Assembly: GCF_007859675.1 (NCBI RefSeq)
Contig: NZ_CP042305.1
Span: 1,612,001 to 1,676,000 of the forward strand
DNA: 64,000 nt
Origin: Humibacter ginsenosidimutans
Lineage (GTDB): Bacteria; Actinomycetota; Actinomycetes; Actinomycetales; Microbacteriaceae
Direction: 5' to 3'
In this document: piece after piece, positions 53,101 through 61,723 of the stretch
Layout: every line of letters starts with the position of its first letter
Numbering within the stretch: the first letter of the stretch is position 1
The notes under the pieces: generated by a model
Seen by the model: only the letters and a program-made list of their open reading frames with translations
The model's database searches: none
What the model was told of the DNA's origin: nothing
Program-made: the position numbers and the translations under genes

Positions 53101-56100
53101 TTAGCCCTTCACCACGACGGTGTCGTTACCGCTGTTCAGGGCGTCGAGAAGCTGCACCCGCAGGGCCTCGACGTAGCGCTCCACCTCGTCGGCGCTGCCC
53201 AGGCTCGCCGCCGAAACCCGCACCGTGGTCATCTTGGCCGCAGGTTTCGTGAGCTTAATAGCGGCTTCCAGCGCCCGCGAGGCCCGCTGCGGGATGGCGT
53301 CGAGTTCAGCGGCCCACCCCTGTAGCGGCCGCGCCTGCACCACCATCAGGACGGCAGCCGAATCTGCGAGGTTGGGCTCCGCCTCGGTGTCGAGGTGGTG
53401 CTCCGTGAGGAGAGCCTCGCGCTGCGCATCGCCGAGAGCCGTCCATGCTGGCTGCTGTTCGAGGTCTGCTACAGCCGTCGCTCGGGCGTCGCGCAACGCC
53501 ACTGCTGCTTCGTGGATGGCATCACGGAGCGCCTCGGCAAGTTCCTTCACGATCGGGGCGACTGGATCGGCCTCGGTGAGGAGATCGCGGCTCGCGGCCA
53601 ATGCGCCGAGCCGCTCACGGGCCGCCGACGCAGGCTCCAGACCCGTGGCCGAGGATGCGAGCGAACGCGCCAGTTCGAGCGAAGGCGTGCGACTCTTGAG
53701 CCTGCGTTCCAGGTCTCCGAGTTGGTCGTTGAAGCTCGTGAGGTCACTCTTCGCTGCCAGCAGGGCGTGCACGCGGTCGTTTCCCGACGTGCTCACGATC
53801 ACCTGGATGCTGCCCGGCACTGTGATGTCCGGGAGCGGAGCGGGCCCGCTCACGCCTTTTGCACGGTCGACGAGCGACTTGACGGCCTGTTCGGCGGCCG
53901 AGACGAGTCCGTCATTGTCGGTTGGGAAGCCGAGGTTGCTTAGCACCTGGCGTGCCTGGATCTTCTCGGCGGGCTTGAGCACCGTGATCTCGCGGCGGAG
54001 TTGCACGTTGCCAAGGCGGGTCTGCTTGAGTACATCGGCTGTGGTCGCGTCGCTCCCGTTGAGCGTCGCACGGATCACTCCGGTGTCGAGGAGCACGCCG
54101 AGGGAGGCCATGAGCGCATCGCGTGGCCAGCCGAGTGGCTTCGAGGTCACGGCCTTCTCGACATCACTAGCGGACGTGCCCGCCGGGCCGACGTGGCTGA
54201 GGACCTCCTTGACGACGCTGTGCTGCTCTGGGTCGGCGTCGTGCTGCACGGCCTTGAGTGCGTCGGCCGCCGATCCACTCCGCACGCGCGCGATGACCTG
54301 CGGCCACCGGTTGTCGTCGGCTTCGGAGAATCGTGGGAACAGGCGGGTCGCGGCGGACTGCGCGCCTGCCTCGATGCGTTCGCGCAGTGAGATTCCGTTC
54401 GGTGCCGTGCCACCCCCGAGGAGTACGTTCGACTTGGAGATCACGTCACGAACATGGGCGTTTACCTGATCCGTCGCCCGGTTGAGGCGGGTTTGCATCG
54501 CGCTTCGTGCCTGCTTACCCTCGTCGTCCTGCGGGATTCCGTGCTGGTCGATCACGCGCTGCGCGGCGAGCTTGTTGCGGACTGCCGCGGCGAACGCTGG
54601 AGCCTGGAGTCGGGGAAGGTGTACGAGAACGATTGGCGACTCGATGCCGAGGCTGCGCGCGGCCTCGTCGAACTGCTTCGCAGTTATGCCCTCGTCCCAC
54701 TCCGAGCGGAGCCACACCGGGATCGCATCAGACTCCGGCGGAAGCGAGGCGTCGGTGTGCAGCGCGAGCTTGCGGGATTCCTTGGCACGACCCTGCTGGA
54801 TCGAAGCGGGTATCGACCGTCCGACCTCAGTGAGCAACAGCGAATCACGATCTGTGCTTACCTCACTGTCCGTGACTTGAGCGTGGTGCCTGCGGAATGC
54901 CTCGTCCCACTCGCGGCCCGCCTTAGTTTGAAGGCGGAACTCCTCGCCGTCCTGCTGAATGACGCCCTCTTCGGCGAGCGCTTCGAGCACCGCAGGCACC
55001 TGCTGCCGGAGCCGGTCCCCGTCGTGGGCGAGGTCCTCGACGAGGAGGTCGACGAGATGGTCTGCCGTCGCGCGGACGCCGATGTCGCCGTGACCCGACG
55101 TAGGGAGCAGACCGATGAGGTGGATGAGGCCGAGGATGCGGCCGCGCAGGGGGTCCTTCTGCCCCTGCTCGTGGATGAGCGTCTGCGTCTCCTTAAGAAG
55201 AAGACCCGCGCCGTTAAGGTCTTCGTTCTTCTGCGAGTAGAGGAAATCGGCGCCGACCACGGTGCCCACCGACTGGGGAGCGACCTTGCGGTTCGCCTCA
55301 TGCACGATGCGGAGCTGGGAGCGCAGCTGACCGGCGCGGCCAGCGTCGGCCTGGCGAAGCACGCTCTCCCAGAAACGACGACGCAACGGGAGCAACGGGT
55401 AGTCCTCGGCGAGGTCCTTGTCATCCGCCGCGGTGTGCTGAATCCTGCTGCCGATGAGTTGGCGGGAAATCTGCCCGGAAACCGACGCCAACGTGGCGTC
55501 AAGAGCAGGCTTCTTGGCAGGTTCCTTGCTGAGGAGCACACGGCGGACAACGGCGTCGACGTCCTGGTTCTTGAGCACGACCTTGACGGTGAAACGGTCC
55601 TGAATCTTCTGAAGCGTCGAATCAGCCGTCAACTCTTGCTGGCCCGTAGCTACAAGCAGCACCCGACCGTTCAGTTCGCGCGACACAGACTCAACAAGGT
55701 TCTGCACCTCCATCGCTCGGCCGCCGTCACTGCTGATGTACTGCTGCACCTCGTCGAGGACGATCAGCGACGGCGGGATCTGGCCATCGCCGACGTACTC
55801 AAGAATCTTCTTGAGCAGCGCGATCGTCTCATCCGTGGAGAACGAGCGGGTATCCGGCGGGAACTGGCTGCGCAGCGCGGCACGCACGTCCTTGGCCGAC
55901 GCGGCAAACTGCGGGTCGGCTGCAAGGATCGCGTTCGCGAGCAGCGTGCTGAGGTTGTACTCGCCCAGTTCCTCGACGAGGTCGCCGCCGTTGGTCGCGA
56001 CGTGATCGCGAACAGCGTCGAGGTGCCCGTTCCCCGCGAGCCACAGCGCAACCTGGGCGGGAGCGACACGCGTCGGCAGTCCTGCCGCGCCGAGGACGAT

Positions 56101-56559
56101 CGAGAGAAACACCGAGTTGAGGGTGTCGCCGCTGCGATCGAGTGCACCTGCTGCCGCCCACGGTGCGGCACCGTCGCGGCGGCCGAGAGCTGTCAGCTCC
56201 GTCAACTGGTCGTGGATGCCCTGGGGGATGTTCGTCAGACCGCGCGCGGTCGCACCGTTCGGAAACCTAGTATCGGCCCACAGGTGCTGGAGTACTCGAA
56301 CGAGGTGGGACTTACCGCTGCCATAGAAGCCCGACACCCACACAGCGGGCTGCGTCGTTCGATTCCGATGTCCGGTGTAGGAATCGAGGATGCGCTGGAG
56401 GCCGTGCTCGTACTCGCCCTCGCAGACGAAGCTCTCCAGCTCGTACTTGAGGACGTCCCACTGGTTGGAGTCCTCGGGACGGTCCACATTGGTTACGCCG
56501 TCGTTCGGAATCTCGAAGCTGAGTGGAGGCCGGACGAAGAGGTCATTGTTGGTCGTCAC
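53101..56559 (-). CDS. brxC: BREX P-loop ATPase BrxC
   Basis: An 1152-residue ATPase, the largest gene of the operon. Walker A is GFYGSGKSHLVRVL (77-90) near the N-terminus, and the Walker B region is SLIVLDEVQQYIS. Helical and coiled regions fill the second half, giving the size usual for BrxC/PglY-like proteins. It is required for BREX action and is thought to act as a large ring ATPase on DNA-bound complexes. The ATG overlaps the brxB stop codon (ATGA). Confidence 0.93.
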   Translation of the reverse strand: MTTNNDLFVRPPLSFEIPNDGVTNVDRPEDSNQWDVLKYELESFVCEGEYEHGLQRILDSYTGHRNRTTQPAVWVSGFYGSGKSHLVRVLQHLWADTRFPNGATARGLTNIPQGIHDQLTELTALGRRDGAAPWAAAGALDRSGDTLNSVFLSIVLGAAGLPTRVAPAQVALWLAGNGHLDAVRDHVATNGGDLVEELGEYNLSTLLANAILAADPQFAASAKDVRAALRSQFPPDTRSFSTDETIALLKKILEYVGDGQIPPSLIVLDEVQQYISSDGGRAMEVQNLVESVSRELNGRVLLVATGQQELTADSTLQKIQDRFTVKVVLKNQDVDAVVRRVLLSKEPAKKPALDATLASVSGQISRQLIGSRIQHTAADDKDLAEDYPLLPLRRRFWESVLRQADAGRAGQLRSQLRIVHEANRKVAPQSVGTVVGADFLYSQKNEDLNGAGLLLKETQTLIHEQGQKDPLRGRILGLIHLIGLLPTSGHGDIGVRATADHLVDLLVEDLAHDGDRLRQQVPAVLEALAEEGVIQQDGEEFRLQTKAGREWDEAFRRHHAQVTDSEVSTDRDSLLLTEVGRSIPASIQQGRAKESRKLALHTDASLPPESDAIPVWLRSEWDEGITAKQFDEAARSLGIESPIVLVHLPRLQAPAFAAAVRNKLAAQRVIDQHGIPQDDEGKQARSAMQTRLNRATDQVNAHVRDVISKSNVLLGGGTAPNGISLRERIEAGAQSAATRLFPRFSEADDNRWPQVIARVRSGSAADALKAVQHDADPEQHSVVKEVLSHVGPAGTSASDVEKAVTSKPLGWPRDALMASLGVLLDTGVIRATLNGSDATTADVLKQTRLGNVQLRREITVLKPAEKIQARQVLSNLGFPTDNDGLVSAAEQAVKSLVDRAKGVSGPAPLPDITVPGSIQVIVSTSGNDRVHALLAAKSDLTSFNDQLGDLERRLKSRTPSLELARSLASSATGLEPASAARERLGALAASRDLLTEADPVAPIVKELAEALRDAIHEAAVALRDARATAVADLEQQPAWTALGDAQREALLTEHHLDTEAEPNLADSAAVLMVVQARPLQGWAAELDAIPQRASRALEAAIKLTKPAAKMTTVRVSAASLGSADEVERYVEALRVQLLDALNSGNDTVVVKG

Positions 56560-57113
56560 GCGATGTCCTTCTGTGGATCGATGACACGGGCGCGGTAGTT
56601 GAACCCATCGCGCGCGTCGAGCAAGCGGAATGAATGAGTCTCCGGGTCGTGAAGCCCGGGGAAGAGAACGAGAAGGCGTCCGGTGACCGCGGAGTCAACG
56701 GACTTGATTACGCTCGATGCTCGCAGGAACGGGAAGATCGAGCCGATGCCAACGAGTGCCACGACAGCGTTTTCAGGTGCCGTTTCGAGAGCCTGGCGGA
56801 TGCGCGCGACAAGCGCTGTCTCAAACTGATCCAGGATCGACTGAGTGAGGTCGCTCGGGTCCTCGTAGAACGCTTCCGCATGCCGGTGAGCGGACAGCCA
56901 GCGCCCGAAGTCGTCGGTGACGTCGAGTACAGCCCAGACGCGGCCGGCCTGGGTAGTCGCCAACTCGATGCTCGGCAGAGCGTGCCGCATTTGGCGTTCC
57001 AGGTCGGGCGGGTAGACGAGCATCCAGACGCGCTCACCGCCCGAGACATTGTCCTTCCACGCCAGCGGCAACTCGGCCTTGTAGGCGTCGACGAGATCGG
57101 AGACGCGGCTCAT
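56556..57113 (-). CDS. brxB: BREX protein BrxB (DUF1788)
   Basis: A 185-residue protein with the DUF1788 pattern: the opening SDLVDAYKAELPLAWKDNVS, then RVWMLVYPPDLERQMRHALP, ALVGIGSIFPFLRASSVIKS and LLVLFPGLHDPETHSFRLLD. BrxB is a core component needed for BREX defence, of unknown biochemical role. It lies between brxA and brxC with 4-bp overlaps on both sides, and its length is usual for the family. Confidence 0.92.
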   Translation of the reverse strand: MSRVSDLVDAYKAELPLAWKDNVSGGERVWMLVYPPDLERQMRHALPSIELATTQAGRVWAVLDVTDDFGRWLSAHRHAEAFYEDPSDLTQSILDQFETALVARIRQALETAPENAVVALVGIGSIFPFLRASSVIKSVDSAVTGRLLVLFPGLHDPETHSFRLLDARDGFNYRARVIDPQKDIA

Positions 57114-57865
57114 GCGACGCCGCCGAAAGTCGGGAAGGACACATCCACCACGTTGCCCGCAACGAGCAAGTCAAGGAGGCCTTGGGTGTGCGCGTCACGC
57201 AGTGCCTCCAACGTGCGGCCAGGGGCCAGCCCCAGAATCTGCGACCAGGGGTTGTCGAGCACGCCGAGGCTACGCCCGCCGGCGAGGTGACCGAGGTAGG
57301 CCGCATACGCGATGGCAACCGGGCGGGCCTCCACCTCAGTGCGCACCTTCTTGGCGCGACCGGCGAGATGACCGGTCTGGGTCCAACAGGCCCCGGTATT
57401 GCGCCCAGTCTTTCCAAGGGTTGACTCCGACATCTCGTTGCCGAATTGCGCGGCGACCGCGGCGGTGAGGTCTGCCGATGTCACGCCCGATCCCACTGGG
57501 AGGTCCGCGACCGCGGCGAACGAGGCGCGGAGCACCTCGTCGCGGGTGAAAGCCAGCAGCCCCGCAAGGAGTGGCTGTGCCGCGGGGTCGATGTCCCAGA
57601 GGGACCGCAAGGCCGCGAATTCCACGCGCCCCGGATCAAGGAAGTACAGCTCGCGCAGGTGGCGGAACGAACGCTGCCGCCCGGCCAAAGTTGGCCGTCC
57701 GAGGATGTTGTCTTCGACCACTGCTTGGCGGTACTGGTCGGCAGACGCATCGGATGGCACTTCGCGGAGGAGCTCCACCAGGTGGGGAATGCCAATCGTA
57801 TGGCTGGCGGTCGTCCGCAACGTGGCGAGCGTGAAGTCGCTCCCAGCGACATGTGAACTCGTCAT
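57110..57865 (-). CDS. brxA: BREX protein BrxA (DUF1819)
   Basis: A 251-residue protein of the BrxA/DUF1819 family. Typical stretches are REVPSDASADQYRQAVVEDN, RQRSFRHLRELYFLDPGRVE and FAALRSLWDIDPAAQPLLAG. In other systems BrxA is a small helical DNA-binding protein that is required for defence. AAGGAGG lies 11 nt before ATG 57865. The ATG overlaps the stop of a 44-codon gene (ATGA), and the 3' end overlaps brxB. Confidence 0.93.
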   Translation of the reverse strand: MTSSHVAGSDFTLATLRTTASHTIGIPHLVELLREVPSDASADQYRQAVVEDNILGRPTLAGRQRSFRHLRELYFLDPGRVEFAALRSLWDIDPAAQPLLAGLLAFTRDEVLRASFAAVADLPVGSGVTSADLTAAVAAQFGNEMSESTLGKTGRNTGACWTQTGHLAGRAKKVRTEVEARPVAIAYAAYLGHLAGGRSLGVLDNPWSQILGLAPGRTLEALRDAHTQGLLDLLVAGNVVDVSFPTFGGVA

Positions 57866-57996
57866 CTCTCGGTCGTCCTCCTTCCGGTCGCGCGCATCGA
57901 GTCACGCACCCGGAGCGGGGCGTTGCGAATCTCGCTCACGATGGGCTTCATCGCAGGTTCGATCTCAGCAGAAACCTCTGACATTCGAGCCTTCAT
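57862..57996 (-). CDS. 44-codon small gene inside the BREX operon
   Basis: A 44-residue frame joined on both sides by ATGA overlaps: its ATG at 57996 overlaps the stop of the HTH gene, and its TGA overlaps the brxA start. That double coupling is the main reason to call it. The product has a helical, acidic first half (MSEVSAEIEPAMKPIVSEI) and a basic tail (RVRDSMRATGRRTTER). No family was recognised. It could be a regulator or adaptor of the BREX complex. The alternative is that it is only a spacer kept open by chance. Confidence 0.6.
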   Translation of the reverse strand: MKARMSEVSAEIEPAMKPIVSEIRNAPLRVRDSMRATGRRTTER

Positions 57997-58181
57997 GGGG
58001 TGTCGTCTCCTGCGGCGCCGCCTCGTCGCACCCAGTCGTCGATCTCGCTGGCTTGGAACTTCCAGAGGCGTCCGACCTTGTGGGCGGGCATGGCCTTCTC
58101 GGCGATCCAGGTGTAGACGGTGTCTTTGGTGACCCCGAGGTGGGCGGCGATGTCGTCTGCGGACAGCCACGGCTCAGCCAC
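57993..58181 (-). CDS. excisionase-type helix-turn-helix protein at the head of the BREX operon
   Basis: A 62-residue MerR/excisionase-like DNA-binding protein. LSADDIAAHLGVTKDTVYTW is the helix-turn-helix, and KVGRLWKFQASEIDDWVRRG is the wing and last helix. The start is GTG 58181, because GGGAGG lies 6 nt before it; ATG 58202 upstream has no such site. It begins a chain of overlapping genes into brxA, so it may regulate the operon, or control excision of the element if its target is elsewhere. Confidence 0.8.
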   Translation of the reverse strand: MAEPWLSADDIAAHLGVTKDTVYTWIAEKAMPAHKVGRLWKFQASEIDDWVRRGGAAGDDTP

Positions 58182-58201
58182 GTTGGTCCTCCCTCGCTCC
58201 A

Positions 58202-58232
58202 TGGCCTAGGCAGGCCAACACTCACGATGATA
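58202..58232 (-). promoter_or_regulatory. candidate BREX operon promoter and operator
   Basis: On the minus strand a TATCAT -10-like box (58232-58227) is followed by TGGCCT-N4-AGGCCA (58202-58217), an inverted repeat placed just after the expected start point and before the HTH gene. No convincing -35 box was found. Autoregulation by the HTH protein would fit. Confidence 0.35.
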
Positions 58233-58316
58233 CCGGCGGAGGTACGGCTTGAGTTGGGTTTCTCCGGGCGTGGCCGAACGAGATGGGTGCCGAGGGTGGT
58301 CGCTCCGTTCTGCCGA

Positions 58317-59453
58317 TCAGCGTGGGACACGCGCGTTTAGCCAGGTAGTCACCGTTTCGTGCCACCGGTCGGGGTCGGTGTTCCAGCAGAGGGTGTGGCC
58401 GGCGTCGAAGGTCTCCAGCTCGACGAGGTCCGGGCGGGCGTCTCGGAGTCCTTGTGAGAGCCGGATCGGTGCGGAATCGTCTCGGGTGCCGTGGAGGATC
58501 AGGGTCGGCGTGGCGAGGTCTGCGGCTCGGGATGTCCAGTCGAAGGAGCGAAGTGGGATGCTGCCCGGCAACCCGACTGCACGCGCCAGCGGGGTGACGG
58601 TGAGCCACGGGATCGCGAGGTGTCCGGCTGCTGCGGGCAGTCCGCTGCGAACACAGTTGGACTTGATGACCTCGCGCCAGTTCAGGACTGGTGAGTCGAG
58701 CACAAGCGCGGCGATCAACCCCTCGTGTCGCGGCCGGTCGGCGAGCTGGAGGGCAATCGCGGCACCCATCGACCAGCCGAAGAGCACGATTCGTTGGGCT
58801 CCGCGTCGGACGGCGCATCCGATGGCTTCGTCAACGTCTCTCATCTCGGTGCGGCCGAGGGTCACTCGGCCGGTGCCAACGTGTGGCCCTTCTGCTGTGT
58901 TGCGGTAGCTGACGACCAGTGAGGTGTACCCGAGCTCGGTCGCGACGCGGACGCCTCGAAGCGTGCCGGCACGGGAGCTGCCGAGGCCGTGGATGTGGAT
59001 CGCCCAGGTCGAAGGGTCGCCGTCGATGCGCCAGGCCGGGCACGATCCTGCGGGAGCGGCGATGGCGATTTCGCGGGCATGAAGTCCGGCCTCGGCTGGG
59101 GTGGCGTAGTAGATGCCGCTCCACGAGGCGCGGTCGCCGACCTTCGGAGTGAAGCCCGATGTGGTGCCCGTGATCCTGCGGGCGACGCGAGTAGGTCCGC
59201 GATCGGTGATCTCTGCGGAGAGCTGTGCCCAGCGGTCGTGCTCGAACCAGAGGTTGTAGATGCCGTGCGCGGTGGTCTGGTCGGTGCGGTCGAGCACGAT
59301 CAGGTCACCGTCGTCGTCGTGCTCGACTCCTCGGACGGGGAGGTCAAACGTGCGCGGGCCGACGGGTGCGGTGAGCCGCCTTGCGATTGCCCACCCGAGC
59401 CCGCCGACTGCTGCTGCCGCGATCCCACCACCGAGAGCGATGCGCCCGATCAC
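58317..59453 (-). CDS. membrane-anchored alpha/beta hydrolase
   Basis: A 378-residue hydrolase with an N-terminal hydrophobic anchor (IALGGGIAAAAVGGLGWAIA). The nucleophile elbow is GWSMG (226-230), the oxyanion strand is IHIHGLGSSRAGTLRG, the acid is in LHGTRDDSAPIRL and the histidine in FDAGHTLCWNTDPD, so the triad is complete. Substrates may be esters or peptides. The GTG start overlaps the stop of the upstream membrane-protein gene (GTGA). It is the last gene of a four-gene regulatory cassette with XRE, ImmA/IrrE-like and MAB_1171c-like genes. Confidence 0.85.
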   Translation of the reverse strand: MIGRIALGGGIAAAAVGGLGWAIARRLTAPVGPRTFDLPVRGVEHDDDGDLIVLDRTDQTTAHGIYNLWFEHDRWAQLSAEITDRGPTRVARRITGTTSGFTPKVGDRASWSGIYYATPAEAGLHAREIAIAAPAGSCPAWRIDGDPSTWAIHIHGLGSSRAGTLRGVRVATELGYTSLVVSYRNTAEGPHVGTGRVTLGRTEMRDVDEAIGCAVRRGAQRIVLFGWSMGAAIALQLADRPRHEGLIAALVLDSPVLNWREVIKSNCVRSGLPAAAGHLAIPWLTVTPLARAVGLPGSIPLRSFDWTSRAADLATPTLILHGTRDDSAPIRLSQGLRDARPDLVELETFDAGHTLCWNTDPDRWHETVTTWLNARVPR

Positions 59454-60460
59454 GCTCCACGCTCCTCGACGTTTGGAACGGGCAGCGTCGTTGCGACGGT
59501 GGTGTCGTTTCCGACGAGGTGGCTCTCGGCGCGTTCGAGCAGGTCACGGTCATCGGCCTCGATGTCGAAGGTGATGCGGGGGTCGATCATCGCGTCGCGG
59601 ATTTCCACGATCACTCGGTGCAGGTGTCCCTCCGGGTCGTCGCTGTTGGCGGCAAGGGGGTCGGCCTGGCTCAGCCCAGGCCGTGCGTGAGTCGCACGAC
59701 GCCAGAGTGGTTCCAACTCCGCCGTGAACGAGATCGTGTGCCGACGCCGGGCGCGGTGCTGCGCCCGGCGGACGGCGGGCTGGACCGCGAACCCGGCGCA
59801 GAGGAACACGAAGGTGAGGACGGAGAGCGGATCGTAGGCGGGCTGGATGGCGTGCATGAGGTCGAGTTGACCGGCTGCATGGGCGATGTCCATGACGATC
59901 ACGGCGAGGCAGAGGGCGACGCCGAAGGTTGATCCGAGGCTGAGCAGCGCGGCGGGGAGGCGCTGGATGCCTGTGCTGTGTCGATACTGCCGTGCGGCGA
60001 GGACGAGCATCGTTGCGATGACGAGTGCTCCGTAGCTGAAGTTGATGATCGAGTAGACCGCTGTTGCTGGCTGTGCGCCGAGGTCGCTCATGAATCGTGT
60101 CGTGGTGGTGCCGCGGTCGATGAACAGGAACGATGCGGTGATTGCGAGCAGCGCGATGAGCAGGACGGGTGCGCTCACGGCGGCACGGACAAGCCGGGGC
60201 CGGTACTCGCCGGACTTCATGACACCGCGCCCGAGGAAGAACAGCCCGGTCATCAGCAGGGCGTCCGCGATCAGCGTCGCGATATTCGTGCCGCCGAGGC
60301 GCGGATCGACGACCGCGTAGATGCCATCGACGTTCAACGTCATCGCAATGGCAATGGTGATCGCGGCGTAGGTGATGCTTCTGTCGGTGCGCTTCCGGCG
60401 GAAAATGAGCAGGCTCGCCACGAGCGCCCACATGAGCGTCGCGACGAGCGTCTGGATCAT
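59450..60460 (-). CDS. MAB_1171c-like multi-spanning membrane protein
   Basis: A 336-residue membrane protein with about seven hydrophobic segments in the first 240 residues (for example LVATLMWALVASLLIF and VSAPVLLIALLAITASFLFI), and a soluble C-terminal part. I recognise the pattern of the MAB_1171c family of putative transporters, which recurs with XRE and ImmA/IrrE genes in actinobacterial elements. GGAGGT before ATG 60460 sets the start. It overlaps genes on both sides by ATGA/GTGA. Transport has not been shown; it might sense or release a peptide signal cut by the metallopeptidase. Confidence 0.78.
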   Translation of the reverse strand: MIQTLVATLMWALVASLLIFRRKRTDRSITYAAITIAIAMTLNVDGIYAVVDPRLGGTNIATLIADALLMTGLFFLGRGVMKSGEYRPRLVRAAVSAPVLLIALLAITASFLFIDRGTTTTRFMSDLGAQPATAVYSIINFSYGALVIATMLVLAARQYRHSTGIQRLPAALLSLGSTFGVALCLAVIVMDIAHAAGQLDLMHAIQPAYDPLSVLTFVFLCAGFAVQPAVRRAQHRARRRHTISFTAELEPLWRRATHARPGLSQADPLAANSDDPEGHLHRVIVEIRDAMIDPRITFDIEADDRDLLERAESHLVGNDTTVATTLPVPNVEERGA

Positions 60461-60921
60461 CCGAAGACCTCCGAGTAGGCCGATTCGGCGAACACCGCCC
60501 CTCGGATGCCGGCGGCGAGCCGGTCCGCGAGGGACTCGGCGGCGATCTCGGTTTCGCTGTCGAGGTCTTGCCGACTGAGCAGGCGCGCGCGGGTGTAGGG
60601 CGGGATGTTGGGCAGTAGTGCCTCGTCGACGGTGCAGTCGTCGCCGTCGCAGTGCCCGAGGATCATGTGGGCAAGCTCGTGGAGCACGAACTGCTGACGG
60701 TGCAGCGCGGAGTCGCTGCGGGCATGGAGCACGAAGTCTTCGGCGTCGGTGGAGATCAAGGCCGCGCAAAGGCCGTCGTGGGCGTCGAGGTCTGCGAGTT
60801 CGACGACGCGGAGCCGGCGGCGCCGGCGGTCTTGGACGGTGTCGCGGAGGTCGTCGAAGGTGAAGGTGTTGCCGAGCTGAAGGCCCGCGACGGCCGCCGA
60901 TACGGTCTGTTCGATATTCAC
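60457..60921 (-). CDS. ImmA/IrrE-family metallopeptidase
   Basis: A 154-residue zinc peptidase-like protein. The HExxH motif is HELAH (81-85) in QQFVLHELAHMILGH, with a later acidic helix (SETEIAAESLADRLAA) supplying the third ligand. Relatives such as ImmA cleave the neighbouring XRE repressor and so trigger mobile-element transfer. It lies 60 bp after the XRE gene on the same strand and overlaps the membrane-protein gene by ATGA. Cleavage of this particular repressor is inference. Confidence 0.88.
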   Translation of the reverse strand: MNIEQTVSAAVAGLQLGNTFTFDDLRDTVQDRRRRRLRVVELADLDAHDGLCAALISTDAEDFVLHARSDSALHRQQFVLHELAHMILGHCDGDDCTVDEALLPNIPPYTRARLLSRQDLDSETEIAAESLADRLAAGIRGAVFAESAYSEVFG

Positions 60922-60981
60922 GGTTCGCCCCTTGTCTGTGGGGAGCAGGACCGGTGGCGGCTCCGTGTCGCGCGGTACCGG

Positions 60982-61413
60982 TCAGTGCTCGGGCATGTGT
61001 GTCATTTCCTCATCCAGGAACTTGGTGATGGCATGAAGTGCTTTCGGCGAGATGTCGCCGAGGGTGCGGGCAGCATAGGACTTCACCTTCGCCGCGCGCA
61101 TGGACCGAACCAGATCGAGCTGCGCCGAGACCTTCTCGGGAGTGGCCGCACCGTCCTCGCCGAGCAGGAACGCGGCATCCACGTCGAAGAACTCCGCGAG
61201 CCCCTCGAACACGGCGGGGTCCTGGACGTAGCGGTGGCCGTTGACCATGTACGTCCAGCGCGACCGCGACAGGTTCGTGCCTCGTTCGCGGAGGTAGTCG
61301 GCGATCTGCGAGTAGGTCGGCTCAGTGCCGGACTCGGCAACAGCGACATCCATCAGGAGCCGCAGACGCTTGGCGAGGTCTTCGGCCGCAGCCTGGCTCT
61401 CGTCTTCGGTCAT
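60982..61413 (-). CDS. XRE-family repressor-like regulator
   Basis: A 143-residue protein with a helix-turn-helix in the region TYSQIADYLRERGTNLSRSR followed by WTYMVNGHRYVQDPAVFEGLAEFFDVDAAF, the extended XRE pattern of actinobacterial element regulators. GAAGGGGG upstream of ATG 61413 fixes the start; the longer open frame runs into operator DNA. It probably binds the four TTGNGCATGCNCAA palindromes upstream and controls both its own cassette and the divergent ArdC-primase genes. Confidence 0.85.
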   Translation of the reverse strand: MTEDESQAAAEDLAKRLRLLMDVAVAESGTEPTYSQIADYLRERGTNLSRSRWTYMVNGHRYVQDPAVFEGLAEFFDVDAAFLLGEDGAATPEKVSAQLDLVRSMRAAKVKSYAARTLGDISPKALHAITKFLDEEMTHMPEH

Positions 61414-61474
61414 GACGGTGACCCCCTTCCCTTCGCGACGGGCAAGGCATCGATGTAGTCCACCCGGAGGATGG

Positions 61475-61579
61475 TTGTGCATGCTCAACCGTACTCGTTG
61501 AGCATGCACAAATCAAGGCTTGCGCATGCTCAACGGTCGGTGTTAGAACAGGACTCCGGGACATTTTGAGCATGCTCAA
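61475..61579. promoter_or_regulatory. array of four palindromic operators
   Basis: Four copies of TTGNGCATGCNCAA occur at 61475-61488, 61498-61511, 61520-61533 and 61566-61579; the last is a perfect palindrome (TTGAGCATGCTCAA). Starts are 23, 22 and 46 bp apart, close to two turns of the helix. They fill the gap between the XRE gene and the divergent ArdC-like gene; nothing else is seen in that 310-bp gap apart from ribosome-binding sites. Confidence 0.75.
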
Positions 61580-61723
61580 TGTCGCGTCCCGGTCTCGGCT
61601 CGGGCTGCCTCAAGGAGGTGAACGATGTCCAGCTCACGGTCCGGGCGCGGGTGTTCGCGCTTACCTGCCAGGTGTACCGCCGCGCGCAACCTTGGCGCGG
61701 CCCGCCGAAGAGGAGGCCGGAGC

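Noticed and set aside
42852..57865. Type 2 (Pgl) BREX or DISARM
   Set aside because: There is no PglW kinase and no DrmA/DrmB helicase; brxA, brxB, brxL and the gene order fit a type-1-like BREX.
61475..61579. CRISPR array
   Set aside because: The repeats are 14-bp palindromes 22-46 bp apart with no uniform spacers and no cas genes; they are operators.
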